Part shown: positions 9,280 to 18,395 of the stretch, one piece after another
Layout of the letters: every line of letters begins with the position of its first letter
Numbering within the stretch: position 1 is the first letter of the stretch
From: Sulfurovum xiamenensis
Lineage (GTDB): Bacteria; Campylobacterota; Campylobacteria; Campylobacterales; Sulfurovaceae
DNA: 64,000 nt
Direction: 5' to 3'
Assembly: GCF_030347995.1 (NCBI RefSeq)
Contig: NZ_JAQIBC010000003.1
Location: 124,001 to 188,000, forward strand
Translations under genes and position numbers: made by a program
Notes under the pieces: model-generated
What the model was told of the DNA's origin: nothing
Database searches by the model: none
What the model saw: only the letters and a program-made list of their open reading frames with translations

Positions 9280-9285
9280 TACAAT
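9280..9285 (+). promoter_or_regulatory. -10 box for rplM-rpsI
   Basis: TACAAT in the addA-rplM gap, preceded by GTGGG and by A/T-rich DNA, and 57 bp before the rplM start. No clear -35 box, as is common in Campylobacterota. Confidence 0.5.
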
Positions 9286-9341
9286 CCGTCCACAAAAGAA
9301 TATTTACAGTGTAAAGTGTTCTATTTAAACAAGGAAAATTC

Positions 9342-9767
9342 ATGAAATTGACATCAGTTCTTAAACCTTCTGAAGTACAACGTGACTGGGTTCTGATCGA
9401 TGCAGAAGGTAAAACTTTTGGTCGTATCTTAACTGACGTAGCGGCAATTCTTAGAGGTAAACATAAACCATCATTTACACCAAATGTAGATTGTGGTGAT
9501 TACGTAGTTATCATCAATGCTGAAAAAGCAAAGTTCTCAGGGGTTAAACTTCAAGAGAAAGAGTATTTTACTCACAGTGGTTACTTTGGTTCTACTAAAA
9601 GTAAAAAACTTGATGATATGTTAGAAAACCATACAGAGAAACTTTATAAGCTTGCTGTTAGAGGTATGCTTCCAAAGACGACTCTTGGTAGAGCAATGCT
9701 GAAAAAGCTTAAAGTATATGCAGGTGCTGAACACCCACACACTGCGCAAATCAATAAGGGAGCGTAA
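9342..9767 (+). CDS. rplM: 50S ribosomal protein L13
   Basis: 141 residues, the usual L13 length. Diagnostic blocks include [14 protein letters not shown] near the start, [11 protein letters not shown], and the [21 protein letters not shown] segment. L13 is an early assembly protein of the large subunit. AAGGAA precedes the ATG. It lies 2 bp before rpsI, the near-universal L13-S9 pair. Confidence 0.99.
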   Translation: MKLTSVLKPSEVQRDWVLIDAEGKTFGRILTDVAAILRGKHKPSFTPNVDCGDYVVIINAEKAKFSGVKLQEKEYFTHSGYFGSTKSKKLDDMLENHTEKLYKLAVRGMLPKTTLGRAMLKKLKVYAGAEHPHTAQINKGA

Positions 9768-9769
9768 GC

Positions 9770-10159
9770 ATGGCAACTATGTACGCAACAGGAAAAAGAA
9801 AAGCAGCGATCGCTAAAGTTTGGTTGACTCCAGGTAATGGTGAAATGCTTATCAACGGTAAAACACTTGATCAATGGCTAGGTGGACACGAAACATTGAA
9901 GATGAAAGTGAGACTTCCACTTGAAGCAACAAAGCAACTTGAGTCTATGAACATTAAAGCTACGACACTTGGTGGTGGTTATGCTGCTCAAGCAGATGCA
10001 CTTAAACATGGTATCACTAAAGCACTTGTAGAGTTTGAACCATCTTTTAGAGCGATCCTTAAGCCAATGGGACTTCTTACTAGAGACTCAAGAGTCGTTG
10101 AAAGAAAGAAACCAGGTAAGAAAAAAGCGAGAAGATCTCCACAGTTCTCAAAAAGATAG
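9770..10159 (+). CDS. rpsI: 30S ribosomal protein S9
   Basis: 129 residues. The N-terminus [15 protein letters not shown] and the conserved basic tail ([24 protein letters not shown], ending in lysine-arginine, which reaches the P-site tRNA) identify S9. GGGAG precedes the ATG. The last codons and the stop overlap a 7-bp hairpin that may help end transcription. Confidence 0.99.
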   Translation: MATMYATGKRKAAIAKVWLTPGNGEMLINGKTLDQWLGGHETLKMKVRLPLEATKQLESMNIKATTLGGGYAAQADALKHGITKALVEFEPSFRAILKPMGLLTRDSRVVERKKPGKKKARRSPQFSKR

Positions 10160-10169
10160 TCGATCTTTT
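10151..10169 (+). terminator. hairpin over the rpsI stop codon
   Basis: AAAAGAT / ATCTTTT stem (10151-10157 with 10163-10169) and a 5-base loop containing part of the TAG stop. Followed by CTC rather than a long T-run, so termination strength is uncertain. Confidence 0.4.
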
Positions 10170-10190
10170 CTCAAAGCTTGTCTTTGGAAA

Positions 10191-10270
10191 ATCTCTTCGG
10201 AGATATATTTCGACTACTTTCCCCAAGGTTTTTCCTTGGTACTTTTTGCAAGAGCATTTCTCTTGCAAAA
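10191..10270. other. cluster of three short hairpins after rpsI
   Basis: Three stems follow one another. The first is ATCTC-TTCG-GAGAT (10191-10204, a UUCG tetraloop). The second is CCAAGG-T5-CCTTGG (10223-10239). The third is a perfect 11-bp stem TTTTGCAAGAG / CTCTTGCAAAA with a 5-base loop (10244-10270). They lie between convergent rpsI and the minus-strand small gene, so a two-way terminator region is the simplest reading. Nothing else is seen in 10160-10335. Confidence 0.6.
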
Positions 10271-10335
10271 TCTACATATGATACACTCCCTACTTTTTAT
10301 CTATCGCCCCAATATGCACCAAGATACAAGATATT

Positions 10336-10494
10336 TTAGTGACTTTTACGTACAACGATCAACATTTTAATGTTAATTACAATAAACCGAATGAATTGCC
10401 AAATTTTACAGGTTCGCATAGCTCTTGCAAATTTACCCGGGATCATGGTTAAGTTAAATTGTTCATTTTGAAAATTTACTTCTTCTTCTTTCAT
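10336..10494 (-). CDS. 52-residue small protein downstream of the SQR-like gene
   Basis: Unrecognised. On the minus strand AAAAAGGAGTTAAC precedes the ATG at 10494, a near-perfect ribosome site. The frame encodes 52 residues: an acidic start (MKEEEVNFQN), then a basic, amphipathic C-terminal half (ARAMRTCKIWQFIRF followed by VINIKML and a VVRKSH end). It begins 47 bp after the end of the SQR-like gene on the same strand and could be cotranscribed. There is no signal peptide. The strong ribosome site and the composition make translation likely. The role is unknown. Confidence 0.6.
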   Translation of the reverse strand: MKEEEVNFQNEQFNLTMIPGKFARAMRTCKIWQFIRFIVINIKMLIVVRKSH

Positions 10495-10541
10495 GTTAAC
10501 TCCTTTTTTTATAGTATTTTTCACGTTTAGTTGAGACTTTT

Positions 10542-12014
10542 TTATTCCGGGATCAATGTCCAACCTGGCTTGAGTTTTGCTTTGTAGATGAACATATGGT
10601 GTAGGATATGTTTGATCCAGTGACCTGCAAGACCGATCTCTCCAAAAGTATAGTCGGTATCACGGCCTGTACCCGGGTACTTTTCAAAATCCGGTACCAC
10701 AGGGTAGACTGTCATGGCTGCAGCCTGACCATCAAAAAGACCTTTACCGGCACTTGCAACACAGGCTGCACCCATTTCTGCCATAGAAGCTTCATGGAGA
10801 TGAGCGTTGTCTCCATTTTTGATCATATTGCATACAGAGTGGGCAACAGCTTTGCCAATGATACCTGCAGGCATACCTGTTCTTGGGGGTGTAGGGTTGA
10901 TCGGTGTACCGTTTGGAGAACTCATAGGTTTAGAGATCAGATGTGGTGGTGCAAAGGCTATACCGCATGCAAAGATATTAGTAAATGACGGGTTTTGGTA
11001 GGTTCTTGGCCAGTCAGATGCTTTCCAGTTCTCATAGGTGCCTGCATCATATTTTGCATCGACTTTCATAAAACCGTTCGGTGCAAAGAGTGTATCTGTG
11101 ATATCTGAACCATCTTTGTCATACGCTTTGAGCCCCACACCTGAAAATGGCGGGATCAGCATAGAGAAGTCAAACTCTTCCTCGCCCATGGACCCATCCA
11201 AAAGTTCATAATGGAGCTTACCCGCTTCTATTTTGTTCACATGGGCTCCGATGATCCATGGAACATTTCTTTCCGCATAAAGTGATTCCGCAAACAGTTT
11301 GGAACTGACAGTATACCCTCCCACTTTCATATGCAGACCACCCATCCCAAAGTCACCAAGGAATGATTCGTTTGAGATCCATTTTATATCCAACATATCA
11401 CGGATACCCGCTTTTCTGGCTTCATGTTCAATGTTAAAAATATACTCAAAGGCTGCTCCCTGACAGGTACATGTACCATGGCCTGTACCTATCAGAAGTT
11501 TTTGTCTTTCCCCTGCTTTTGCTTTTTCAAACACTTTTTCCAATGCTTCATTTGCATGTACTGCATGGTCTGCCGTACAAACAGAAACAGTATGTTCTCC
11601 CAAACCACCTTTACCATTACCTAACCCCGGTGTTGCATCGAAGTTCAGTTTAGGTCCAGTGGCATTGATAAGATAATCATAGGTCAACTCTTCTGTTTTG
11701 CCTTTCGTTTCTTCTTGTGTAGATTCTATGATGATGTACGGAGCATCACTCTCAGCTTTACCATTTGGATGGATTGAGACTGCCAAGGCCTGTCTGTAGT
11801 CGATCCCTGCTTTTTTATAGACCGGTGCGAGGGGGAAAACAACATCTGCTTTTGTCATCTCTCCTACACCTACCCAAATGTTCGATGGGATCCAGTTCCA
11901 ATGAGAATTTGGAGTCACTACCACCACTTCATGCGCTTTTCCTAGCCATTTTTTTGCAAATGTTGCAGCAGTGTGTCCTGAAACGCCACCACCCATTACT
12001 ACCAATCGTGCCAT
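10542..12014 (-). CDS. sulfide:quinone oxidoreductase-like FAD flavoprotein
   Basis: A 490-residue FAD-dependent oxidoreductase of the SQR/flavocytochrome c family, which typically oxidises sulfide to polysulfide or sulfur and reduces quinone at the membrane. The N-terminus has the dinucleotide fold GGGVSGHTAA (residues 8-17), and ATGPKLNF (118-125) ends the first FAD-binding block. Cysteines in SQR-like positions are C146, C182/C184 (TCTCQG) and C350 (FACGIAF). The C-terminus is amphipathic with aromatic residues (HHMFIYKAK), fitting membrane attachment. It is longer than typical 400-430 residue SQRs, so the SQR subtype is uncertain. AAGGAC precedes the ATG. Confidence 0.8.
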   Translation of the reverse strand: MARLVVMGGGVSGHTAATFAKKWLGKAHEVVVVTPNSHWNWIPSNIWVGVGEMTKADVVFPLAPVYKKAGIDYRQALAVSIHPNGKAESDAPYIIIESTQEETKGKTEELTYDYLINATGPKLNFDATPGLGNGKGGLGEHTVSVCTADHAVHANEALEKVFEKAKAGERQKLLIGTGHGTCTCQGAAFEYIFNIEHEARKAGIRDMLDIKWISNESFLGDFGMGGLHMKVGGYTVSSKLFAESLYAERNVPWIIGAHVNKIEAGKLHYELLDGSMGEEEFDFSMLIPPFSGVGLKAYDKDGSDITDTLFAPNGFMKVDAKYDAGTYENWKASDWPRTYQNPSFTNIFACGIAFAPPHLISKPMSSPNGTPINPTPPRTGMPAGIIGKAVAHSVCNMIKNGDNAHLHEASMAEMGAACVASAGKGLFDGQAAAMTVYPVVPDFEKYPGTGRDTDYTFGEIGLAGHWIKHILHHMFIYKAKLKPGWTLIPE

Positions 12015-12091
12015 CTTCGTCCTTTTTATAAATTGTATGTACTCATTCTAGGAAATAAATTTTTAAAAGAGAATTAAAATCAATAAAATTA

Positions 12092-12105
12092 ATGATATAT
12101 ATCAT
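12092..12105. promoter_or_regulatory. FNR-like palindrome between divergent genes
   Basis: ATGATATATATCAT, a perfect 14-bp palindrome with TGAT-N4-ATCA half-sites, close to the FNR consensus TTGAT-N4-ATCAA. It is 78 bp upstream of the SQR-like gene. Its A/T-only core makes chance more likely than for a mixed sequence. Confidence 0.35.
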
Positions 12106-12245
12106 AAAAACTTATTTATGGCGTAGAATACCTATAGTTTATACACCAAAAACAGATCCTACATAAATCAATATTATTGATCATACTGAGTCTCCATAAG
12201 TACGAATTAGCCTAAAATGACTAAAGTATGCTACTATTTTACCTC

Positions 12246-12254
12246 TGATATAAT
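12246..12254 (+). promoter_or_regulatory. extended -10 promoter for the peptide transporter operon
   Basis: TGATATAAT, a perfect extended -10, 36 bp before the ATG at 12291. Confidence 0.7.
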
Positions 12255-12290
12255 TTAGAAGCAGTTCACGATAAAGGAAGATAAAAATAG

Positions 12291-14438
12291 ATGCAGATGG
12301 GTAGGATAAAGATCTTTTTATTGATGATGATCGTATCATTGCTTCAAGCAGATGTTTGGAATAACCCTCACAGTAAGAAAAAGAGTGCCTCCAATACGCT
12401 TTTTAGCTCTTTTTCACTCCCTCCTAAGAGATTGGACCCGGTTGTCTCCTATAATGCTAATGAGTGGGCATTCATCGGTCAAATCTATGAACCTCCGTTA
12501 CAGTATAATTATCTTCAAAGACCTTATACGCTTGAACCACTGACACTCATGGAAATGCCAACAATACGGTATTTGAACAAAGAGAGAGAAGAAGTAGATG
12601 AAAATGATAAGAGTGTGGCATTCACTGAATACCGTCTGGACTTGAGAAAAGATGTTATGTATCAAAACCATCCTGCATTTGCGAAAGATGAAAAAGGGGA
12701 CCTTCTTTATGCAGCATTGAGCCAAGAGGATCTTGAAAAGATAGAGACATTGGATGATTTTCCAAAGAAGGGTACACGTCATTTACTGGCAGCAGATTAT
12801 GCCTATGCCATAAAGCGTATGGGGGTAAGGCAGAACCATTCTCCCGTTCTGGACACTATGCAAACCTATATTGTGGGGTTAAAGTCATATTCGAGTGCCA
12901 TTACAAAGATAGCAAAAAAGAAGAAAGCAAAGAGGGAAGTACTTGATCTGCGTGCGTATGATATTGCAGGTGTAAAGGTTGTAGATGATTATACACTGGT
13001 CATAGAGATACATGGAAAATACCCGCAGTTTCTCTATTGGCTTACGATGAATTTCTTTGCACCTATTCCTTGGGAGGCAGATATCTTTTACCAGCAACAG
13101 GGTTTAGTGGCTAAAAATCTGACGCTCAATTGGTATCCTGTGGGCACAGGAGCCTATTATCTGGCAGAGAACAATCCAAATAAACAGATGCGTCTGGTGA
13201 AAAACCCAAATTTTCATGATGAGATCTATCCCGGTTCAGATCATAATGATTCAGGGAAGAAATTACCCTTTATAGATGAAATCATTTATGCACTGGAAAA
13301 AGAGAGTATACCTTTATGGAACAAGTTTTTACAGGGGTATTATGATGCTTCAGGCATCAGTTCAGAAGCGTTTGACCAAGCTGTACAGATCTCTTCATCG
13401 GGGACTATGGGGCTAAGTGAAGAGATGCAGAAAAAAGGTATATCTTTGATCGGATCTGTGCAGCCTTCCATTTACTATATGGCCTTTAATATGGTAGATC
13501 CTATTGTTGGCGGATATACAGAGTCAGCTAGAAAATTAAGACAAGCGATTAGTATTGCCATTGATCAGGAAGAGTACATCACTATCTTCATGAATGAAAG
13601 AGGGATAGCAGCACAAGGTGTGATACCTCCCGGTATTTTTGGCTATGAAGAGGGGGAAGAAGGTACAAACAGTGTGGTCTATGACTGGGTTGACGGGAAG
13701 AGAGTACGCAAGTCACTGGCGTTTGCCAAGCAGCTCTTGGCAGAAGCAGGATACCCAAATGGTGTTTCAAAGAAAACAGGAAAGCCTTTGAAACTTCACT
13801 ATGATACGACTGCTACGGGTCCTGATGACAGAGCTTTGATGGACTGGTATCGTAAACAGTTTGATAGTTTGGGGATACAGCTTGTGATACGTGCGACTGA
13901 CTATAATCGCTTTCAAGATAAAGTACGTAAAGGGAAGACACAACTTTTTTCATGGGGCTGGAATGCAGATTATCCGGATCCGGAAAACTTTCTCTTTTTG
14001 CTCTATGGGGGAAATGCCTCTATTGATACCAATGGTGTGGGGATCAACTCCTCAAATTATAAAAACCCGGTGTTTGACACACTCTTTGAAAAAATGAAAA
14101 CGATGAAGAATACACCTGAGAGAATGGAAATTATACGTCAAATGGTAAACATATCAAGAGAGGATGCACCCTGGGTGTGGGGTATTCATCCTAAGTCTTT
14201 GGCCTTGTCTCATGCATGGTACCGTAATGTAATTCCCAATGCCATGGCAAACAATACACTGAAGTATAAACGTATAGATGCTGCTTTGCGGGTAGAAAAA
14301 CAAAAAAAATGGAATCAGCCTGCAGTGATGCCACTGTTCATCATGGTATTGTTTCTAGTGATCATGGCATTTTCACTTCGTCGTATTTACAGAAACAGAC
14401 AAAACAGGGTGATCTTTCAAGAGGAGGGTAGATGTTAG
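12291..14438 (+). CDS. peptide ABC transporter substrate-binding protein with C-terminal membrane anchor
   Basis: 715 residues, family 5 extracellular solute-binding protein, most like the YejA type. An N-terminal signal peptide (about residues 1-20, LLMMIVSLLQADVW) precedes the domain. Typical blocks are DPVVSYNANEW, WYPVGTGAYYLAENNPN, and FSWGWNADYPDPENFLFLLYGG. It captures peptides in the periplasm for the downstream permeases. Unusually, a hydrophobic helix (about residues 680-700, MPLFIMVLFLVIMAFSL) with a basic tail ends the protein, predicting a tethered rather than free binding protein. It overlaps the permease gene by 7 bp. Confidence 0.88.
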   Translation: MQMGRIKIFLLMMIVSLLQADVWNNPHSKKKSASNTLFSSFSLPPKRLDPVVSYNANEWAFIGQIYEPPLQYNYLQRPYTLEPLTLMEMPTIRYLNKEREEVDENDKSVAFTEYRLDLRKDVMYQNHPAFAKDEKGDLLYAALSQEDLEKIETLDDFPKKGTRHLLAADYAYAIKRMGVRQNHSPVLDTMQTYIVGLKSYSSAITKIAKKKKAKREVLDLRAYDIAGVKVVDDYTLVIEIHGKYPQFLYWLTMNFFAPIPWEADIFYQQQGLVAKNLTLNWYPVGTGAYYLAENNPNKQMRLVKNPNFHDEIYPGSDHNDSGKKLPFIDEIIYALEKESIPLWNKFLQGYYDASGISSEAFDQAVQISSSGTMGLSEEMQKKGISLIGSVQPSIYYMAFNMVDPIVGGYTESARKLRQAISIAIDQEEYITIFMNERGIAAQGVIPPGIFGYEEGEEGTNSVVYDWVDGKRVRKSLAFAKQLLAEAGYPNGVSKKTGKPLKLHYDTTATGPDDRALMDWYRKQFDSLGIQLVIRATDYNRFQDKVRKGKTQLFSWGWNADYPDPENFLFLLYGGNASIDTNGVGINSSNYKNPVFDTLFEKMKTMKNTPERMEIIRQMVNISREDAPWVWGIHPKSLALSHAWYRNVIPNAMANNTLKYKRIDAALRVEKQKKWNQPAVMPLFIMVLFLVIMAFSLRRIYRNRQNRVIFQEEGRC

Positions 14439-15409
14439 CCTATATCATTAGACGTATACTCTATGCGATACCCATACTGATAGGGGTCAACCTTATTACC
14501 TTTATGCTGTTCTTTATGGTCAATAGTCCCGATGACATGGCAAGGGTACAGCTAGGTGCGAAACAGGTCACACCTGAACTTATACAGTCATGGAAAGAGC
14601 AGAGAGGCTATGATAAACCTCTTTTTGTCAATACCAAAGCAGAAGGTCTGTCACAGATTTCAGATACCCTTTTTGTACAAGAGTCACTCAAACTCTTCTC
14701 CTTTGATTTTGGTTTTTCGGACAGCAACCGTGATATAGGATCGGATATTAAAGAGCGGATGATGCCCAGTCTCTCCATTGCTTTACCTACATTTGTGATC
14801 GCATTGATCACCAACATCAGTCTGGCATTGCTTTTGGTACTTTTTAGAGGTTCCATTTTAGATACGAGTATGATGATCATTGCCGTGATGATCATGTCGG
14901 TCTCCGGTCTCTTTTATATCATTGCAGGGCAGGTCCTATTTTCCAAAATATGGCACTGGGTACCTATATCGGGCTATGAGAGTGGATGGGATGGCATAAA
15001 GTTCATTCTCTTGCCTGTGATGATAGGGGTGTTTTCGGGTATAGGGTCAGGTGTACGTTGGTACAGGAGTATCTTTTTAGAGCAGATCAACCAGGATTAT
15101 GTGCGAACCGCAAGGGCCAAAGGACTCTCTGAAATCAAAGTATTGTTCGGGCATGTGCTTCGTAACGGTATGCTTCCTATTTTGACAGGGGTGGTGGTGA
15201 TCATTCCTTCACTCTTTATGGGAAGTCTTATTATGGAATCCTTTTTTGGTATTCCCGGACTTGGTTCATACACGATCGATGCGATCAATTCGCAAGATTT
15301 TGCTATCGTTAAAGCGATGGTCTTTTTAGGTTCGGTCCTTTATATCCTGGGATTGATCTTGACAGACATCTCCTATACACTTTTTGATCCGCGGGTGAAG
15401 CTCTCATGA
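14432..15409 (+). CDS. peptide ABC transporter permease, DppB/YejB type
   Basis: 325 residues with about six membrane helices. The N-terminus LAYIIRRILYAIPILIGVN is typical of the DppB/OppB family. The EAA-type loop that contacts the ATPase is visible near residue 230 (VRTARAKGLSEIKVLFGHVLRN), followed by a proline-rich helix. It forms the pore with the next permease. Start chosen at the ATG with AGGAGG; its stop overlaps the next start (ATGA). Confidence 0.92.
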   Translation: MLAYIIRRILYAIPILIGVNLITFMLFFMVNSPDDMARVQLGAKQVTPELIQSWKEQRGYDKPLFVNTKAEGLSQISDTLFVQESLKLFSFDFGFSDSNRDIGSDIKERMMPSLSIALPTFVIALITNISLALLLVLFRGSILDTSMMIIAVMIMSVSGLFYIIAGQVLFSKIWHWVPISGYESGWDGIKFILLPVMIGVFSGIGSGVRWYRSIFLEQINQDYVRTARAKGLSEIKVLFGHVLRNGMLPILTGVVVIIPSLFMGSLIMESFFGIPGLGSYTIDAINSQDFAIVKAMVFLGSVLYILGLILTDISYTLFDPRVKLS

Positions 15410-16776
15410 AATTGGTATTACTTTGGACAGACATCTTGGTATGGTCATTGATGATAGTACTTTTTCTGGGGTCATGGGTGATCTCGCGTTCTCCTCAAAT
15501 TAAAGCACAGTGGCATGCGATCTTTAGATCTAGTATCGCGATGGCCTCTTCAACGGTACTTTTGTTCTATCTATTGTTTACGTTGCTTGACTCTGTACAT
15601 TTGCGTTTGTCACTGCCTCTTGAAGGACAAAAAAATCAGGAGGTCGTGTATGGTTCTGAGATGGTCTCCCTTCTGGATCTACTCTTTGAACATAACATTC
15701 AAAACACAGAGCGTACCTACTCTGCACCTTTTGCAACGGAAGAGTATGCAAGTTCCATCATGGTAGATGAAAATGGTATGACCAAACAGGTGCACCTGCC
15801 GTTAAAGCATGTTTCCACAAAAGATAACGTTGTACAAGAGTCTTTGTTCGCATTGGGTGTGGGGTTGATAGTGAGTCTGTCACTGGTCGTGTTGCATCTC
15901 TGGTGGAGAGAGCGATCAAGATTTATGCTTGCATGGAAAGAGATGTGGCAAGGAGAGAGTGATTTGCCGTGGCGTACGGCTTATGTGACATTCATCGTAT
16001 TGGTGATGGCATTTACCTGGCTTTATATGCTTAGCTACTCTTATCATGTATTGGGTACAGATAAAGTAGGCAACGATGTGCTTTATCAAAGTTTCAAAAG
16101 CATTCGTACCGGCGTTCTCATAGGGATACTTACCACACTTATCATGTTACCTGTAGCGGTGATCCTAGGTGTAAGTGCAGGGTTGTTTGGCGGCTGGGTA
16201 GATGATGTGATCCAGTATCTTTATACTACACTCTCTTCGATCCCGGGTGTACTGCTGATCGCAGCGGGGGTACTCTCTATGCAGGTGATGATGGAGAATC
16301 ATCCCACATGGTTTGAAACTACTCTTGAACGTTCTGATCTACGTTTGCTCTTTCTTATTTTGATCCTTGGAATTACTTCATGGACAGGTTTATGTAGACT
16401 GCTTAGGGCTGAGACACTTAAAATCTCTCAAATGGAGTTTGTCACCGCAGCCAAAGCATTTGGCGTGAGCAAGCTTACGATTATCCGTCGTCATATAGTG
16501 CCTAATCTCATGCATATTATTCTTATCTCTGTGGTGTTGGACTTCTCTGGCCTGGTACTGGCTGAAGCGGTACTGTCATATGTGGGTGTAGGGGTCGATC
16601 CAACGATGCACTCATGGGGAAACATGATCAATCAGGCGCGACTGGAGATGGCAAGAGAACCCATGGTATGGTGGTCACTCTTTTCGGCATTTGTATTCAT
16701 GTTTATTTTGGTTTTGGCCGCCAATCTATTTTCTGACCGTATTCAAACGGTACTGGACCCTAGGAATAAAGTATGA
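15406..16776 (+). CDS. peptide ABC transporter permease, DppC/YejE type, with long N-terminal part
   Basis: 456 residues, longer than the roughly 300-340 of ordinary DppC proteins. Residues 1-170 hold two or three membrane segments and a polar loop with little family signature. The permease core follows, with the GTDKVGNDVLYQS motif near residue 217 (the family's conserved GTDxxGRD block) and the EAA loop TAAKAFGVSKLTIIRRHIVPN near 345. It pairs with the DppB-type permease. Overlaps both neighbours by 4 bp, so tight coupling is expected. Confidence 0.9.
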   Translation: MKLVLLWTDILVWSLMIVLFLGSWVISRSPQIKAQWHAIFRSSIAMASSTVLLFYLLFTLLDSVHLRLSLPLEGQKNQEVVYGSEMVSLLDLLFEHNIQNTERTYSAPFATEEYASSIMVDENGMTKQVHLPLKHVSTKDNVVQESLFALGVGLIVSLSLVVLHLWWRERSRFMLAWKEMWQGESDLPWRTAYVTFIVLVMAFTWLYMLSYSYHVLGTDKVGNDVLYQSFKSIRTGVLIGILTTLIMLPVAVILGVSAGLFGGWVDDVIQYLYTTLSSIPGVLLIAAGVLSMQVMMENHPTWFETTLERSDLRLLFLILILGITSWTGLCRLLRAETLKISQMEFVTAAKAFGVSKLTIIRRHIVPNLMHIILISVVLDFSGLVLAEAVLSYVGVGVDPTMHSWGNMINQARLEMAREPMVWWSLFSAFVFMFILVLAANLFSDRIQTVLDPRNKV

Positions 16777-18395
16777 GCAGTATCTTAACCATTAAAGATC
16801 TGTCGTTGAGTGTGGGGAGTGACATCTTGTTGGATCGTATCAGTTTTGAGATTCAACATGGAGAGATCTTTGCTTTAGTGGGCGAGTCCGGATCCGGTAA
16901 GTCTTTAACCTCATTGGCTATCATGCGACTGCTGCCTGAGGTCATAGCTGTGCGTTCAGGAGAGATCTATTTAAAAGATAGTGCATTGTTTACCCTGCCA
17001 GAAGCACAGATGCAAAAAGTACGAGGTAAATCAATAGCGATGATCTTTCAGGAACCTATGTCCGCCTTGAACCCGGTTATGACAGTAGGTTCGCAAGTTG
17101 CAGAAGTACTCAAGGTGCATTTGGGGCTCAAAAAAGAGCAGATCAAAGAGAAGGTACTCTCCCTATTTAGGGAAGTGGCATTGAAAGATCCTGAAGAACG
17201 TTACCACTGGTATCCGCATCAACTCTCTGGTGGACAAAAACAAAGAGTGATGATAGCCATAGCACTGGCCTGTGAACCTGACCTGCTTATTGCTGATGAG
17301 CCTACAACAGCATTGGATGTTACGATACAGGCACAAGTACTCGGGTTACTCAAAAAGATATGTAAGCAAAGAGATCTCTCTATTTTGTTCATCACGCATG
17401 ATATGGCCGTCGTCTCAGAAATGGCTGATAGGGTTGCAGTTATGAAAAAAGGAGAGATAGTCGAGCAAGCAGCGTGTAAAGATTTTTTTACGTATCCACA
17501 ACATGCTTATACGCAGCGCTTGTTGGCAGATGCCAGGACTACAAAAGCCTACACCAAAGTAGAAAAAGGTTATGAACCCTTAATTGAGGTAGAAGGGCTA
17601 AAAGTACATTTTCCCATCAAAAAAGGTTTTTTCCAAAGAACAACAGGGGTTGTCAAGGCAGTAGATGATGTCACATTTTCTATTGCAAAGGGAAGGACCC
17701 TGGCACTGGTGGGAGAATCCGGAAGCGGTAAAAGTACCATTGGTAAAGCAATACTCTCACTACTGGATGAGACAGAGGGAGAAGTGCGTTTTGAGAACCA
17801 AAATCTGGTTGGGTTGGATAAAAAAGCTTTAAGTTCATACAGACGTAAGATACAAGTGGTGTTTCAAGATCCTTTTTCTGCACTGAACCCCCGGATGACC
17901 ATAGCCAATATCATCAGAGAAGGTATGATAAGTTTGGATGTGGGACCAAAAAGTAGAAGAGAACAAGATAAGTATATTGCGGCACTTCTTTTAAAAGTGG
18001 ATTTGGAAGCTGCCCACATGCATCGTTATCCGCATGAGTTTTCAGGAGGACAACGTCAACGCATAGGTATCGCAAGAGCATTGGCAGTAGAACCTGAACT
18101 GATCATTTGTGATGAACCTACTTCAGCACTGGATGTCACTGTACGGACACAGGTCCTGGATTTACTGAGCCGATTGCAAAAAGAATCAGGGGTCTCGTAT
18201 CTGTTTATCACACATGATCTCTCTATTATCCCTATGATAGCCGATGAGGTTGCTGTGATGAAAGAGGGTAAAATAGTCGAACAAGGGTTAGTGAAAGATG
18301 TGATGGAAGATCCTCAGCATCCTTACACACAAAAATTACTTGCTTCAGCACCAAAATTAATGCATAAAGAAAGAGAAGATGATAATACTATTTGA
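16773..18395 (+). CDS. peptide ABC transporter double ATPase, YejF/GsiA type
   Basis: 540 residues with two fused ABC domains that power the transporter at the cytoplasmic face. Domain 1: Walker A GESGSGKS (37-44), signature LSGGQKQR, Walker B LLIADEPTTALD. Domain 2: Walker A GESGSGKST (314-322), signature FSGGQRQR, Walker B LIICDEPTSALD. Each half also has the oligopeptide-transporter C-terminal tail with QHAYTQRLL or QHPYTQKLL. Both ATP sites look intact. It overlaps the permease by 4 bp and the HAD gene by 17 bp. Confidence 0.95.
   Translation: MSSILTIKDLSLSVGSDILLDRISFEIQHGEIFALVGESGSGKSLTSLAIMRLLPEVIAVRSGEIYLKDSALFTLPEAQMQKVRGKSIAMIFQEPMSALNPVMTVGSQVAEVLKVHLGLKKEQIKEKVLSLFREVALKDPEERYHWYPHQLSGGQKQRVMIAIALACEPDLLIADEPTTALDVTIQAQVLGLLKKICKQRDLSILFITHDMAVVSEMADRVAVMKKGEIVEQAACKDFFTYPQHAYTQRLLADARTTKAYTKVEKGYEPLIEVEGLKVHFPIKKGFFQRTTGVVKAVDDVTFSIAKGRTLALVGESGSGKSTIGKAILSLLDETEGEVRFENQNLVGLDKKALSSYRRKIQVVFQDPFSALNPRMTIANIIREGMISLDVGPKSRREQDKYIAALLLKVDLEAAHMHRYPHEFSGGQRQRIGIARALAVEPELIICDEPTSALDVTVRTQVLDLLSRLQKESGVSYLFITHDLSIIPMIADEVAVMKEGKIVEQGLVKDVMEDPQHPYTQKLLASAPKLMHKEREDDNTI

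Noticed and set aside
10035..10370. Plus-strand frame of 111 codons across the end of rpsI
   Set aside because: It overlaps rpsI and the hairpin cluster and shows no coding features.
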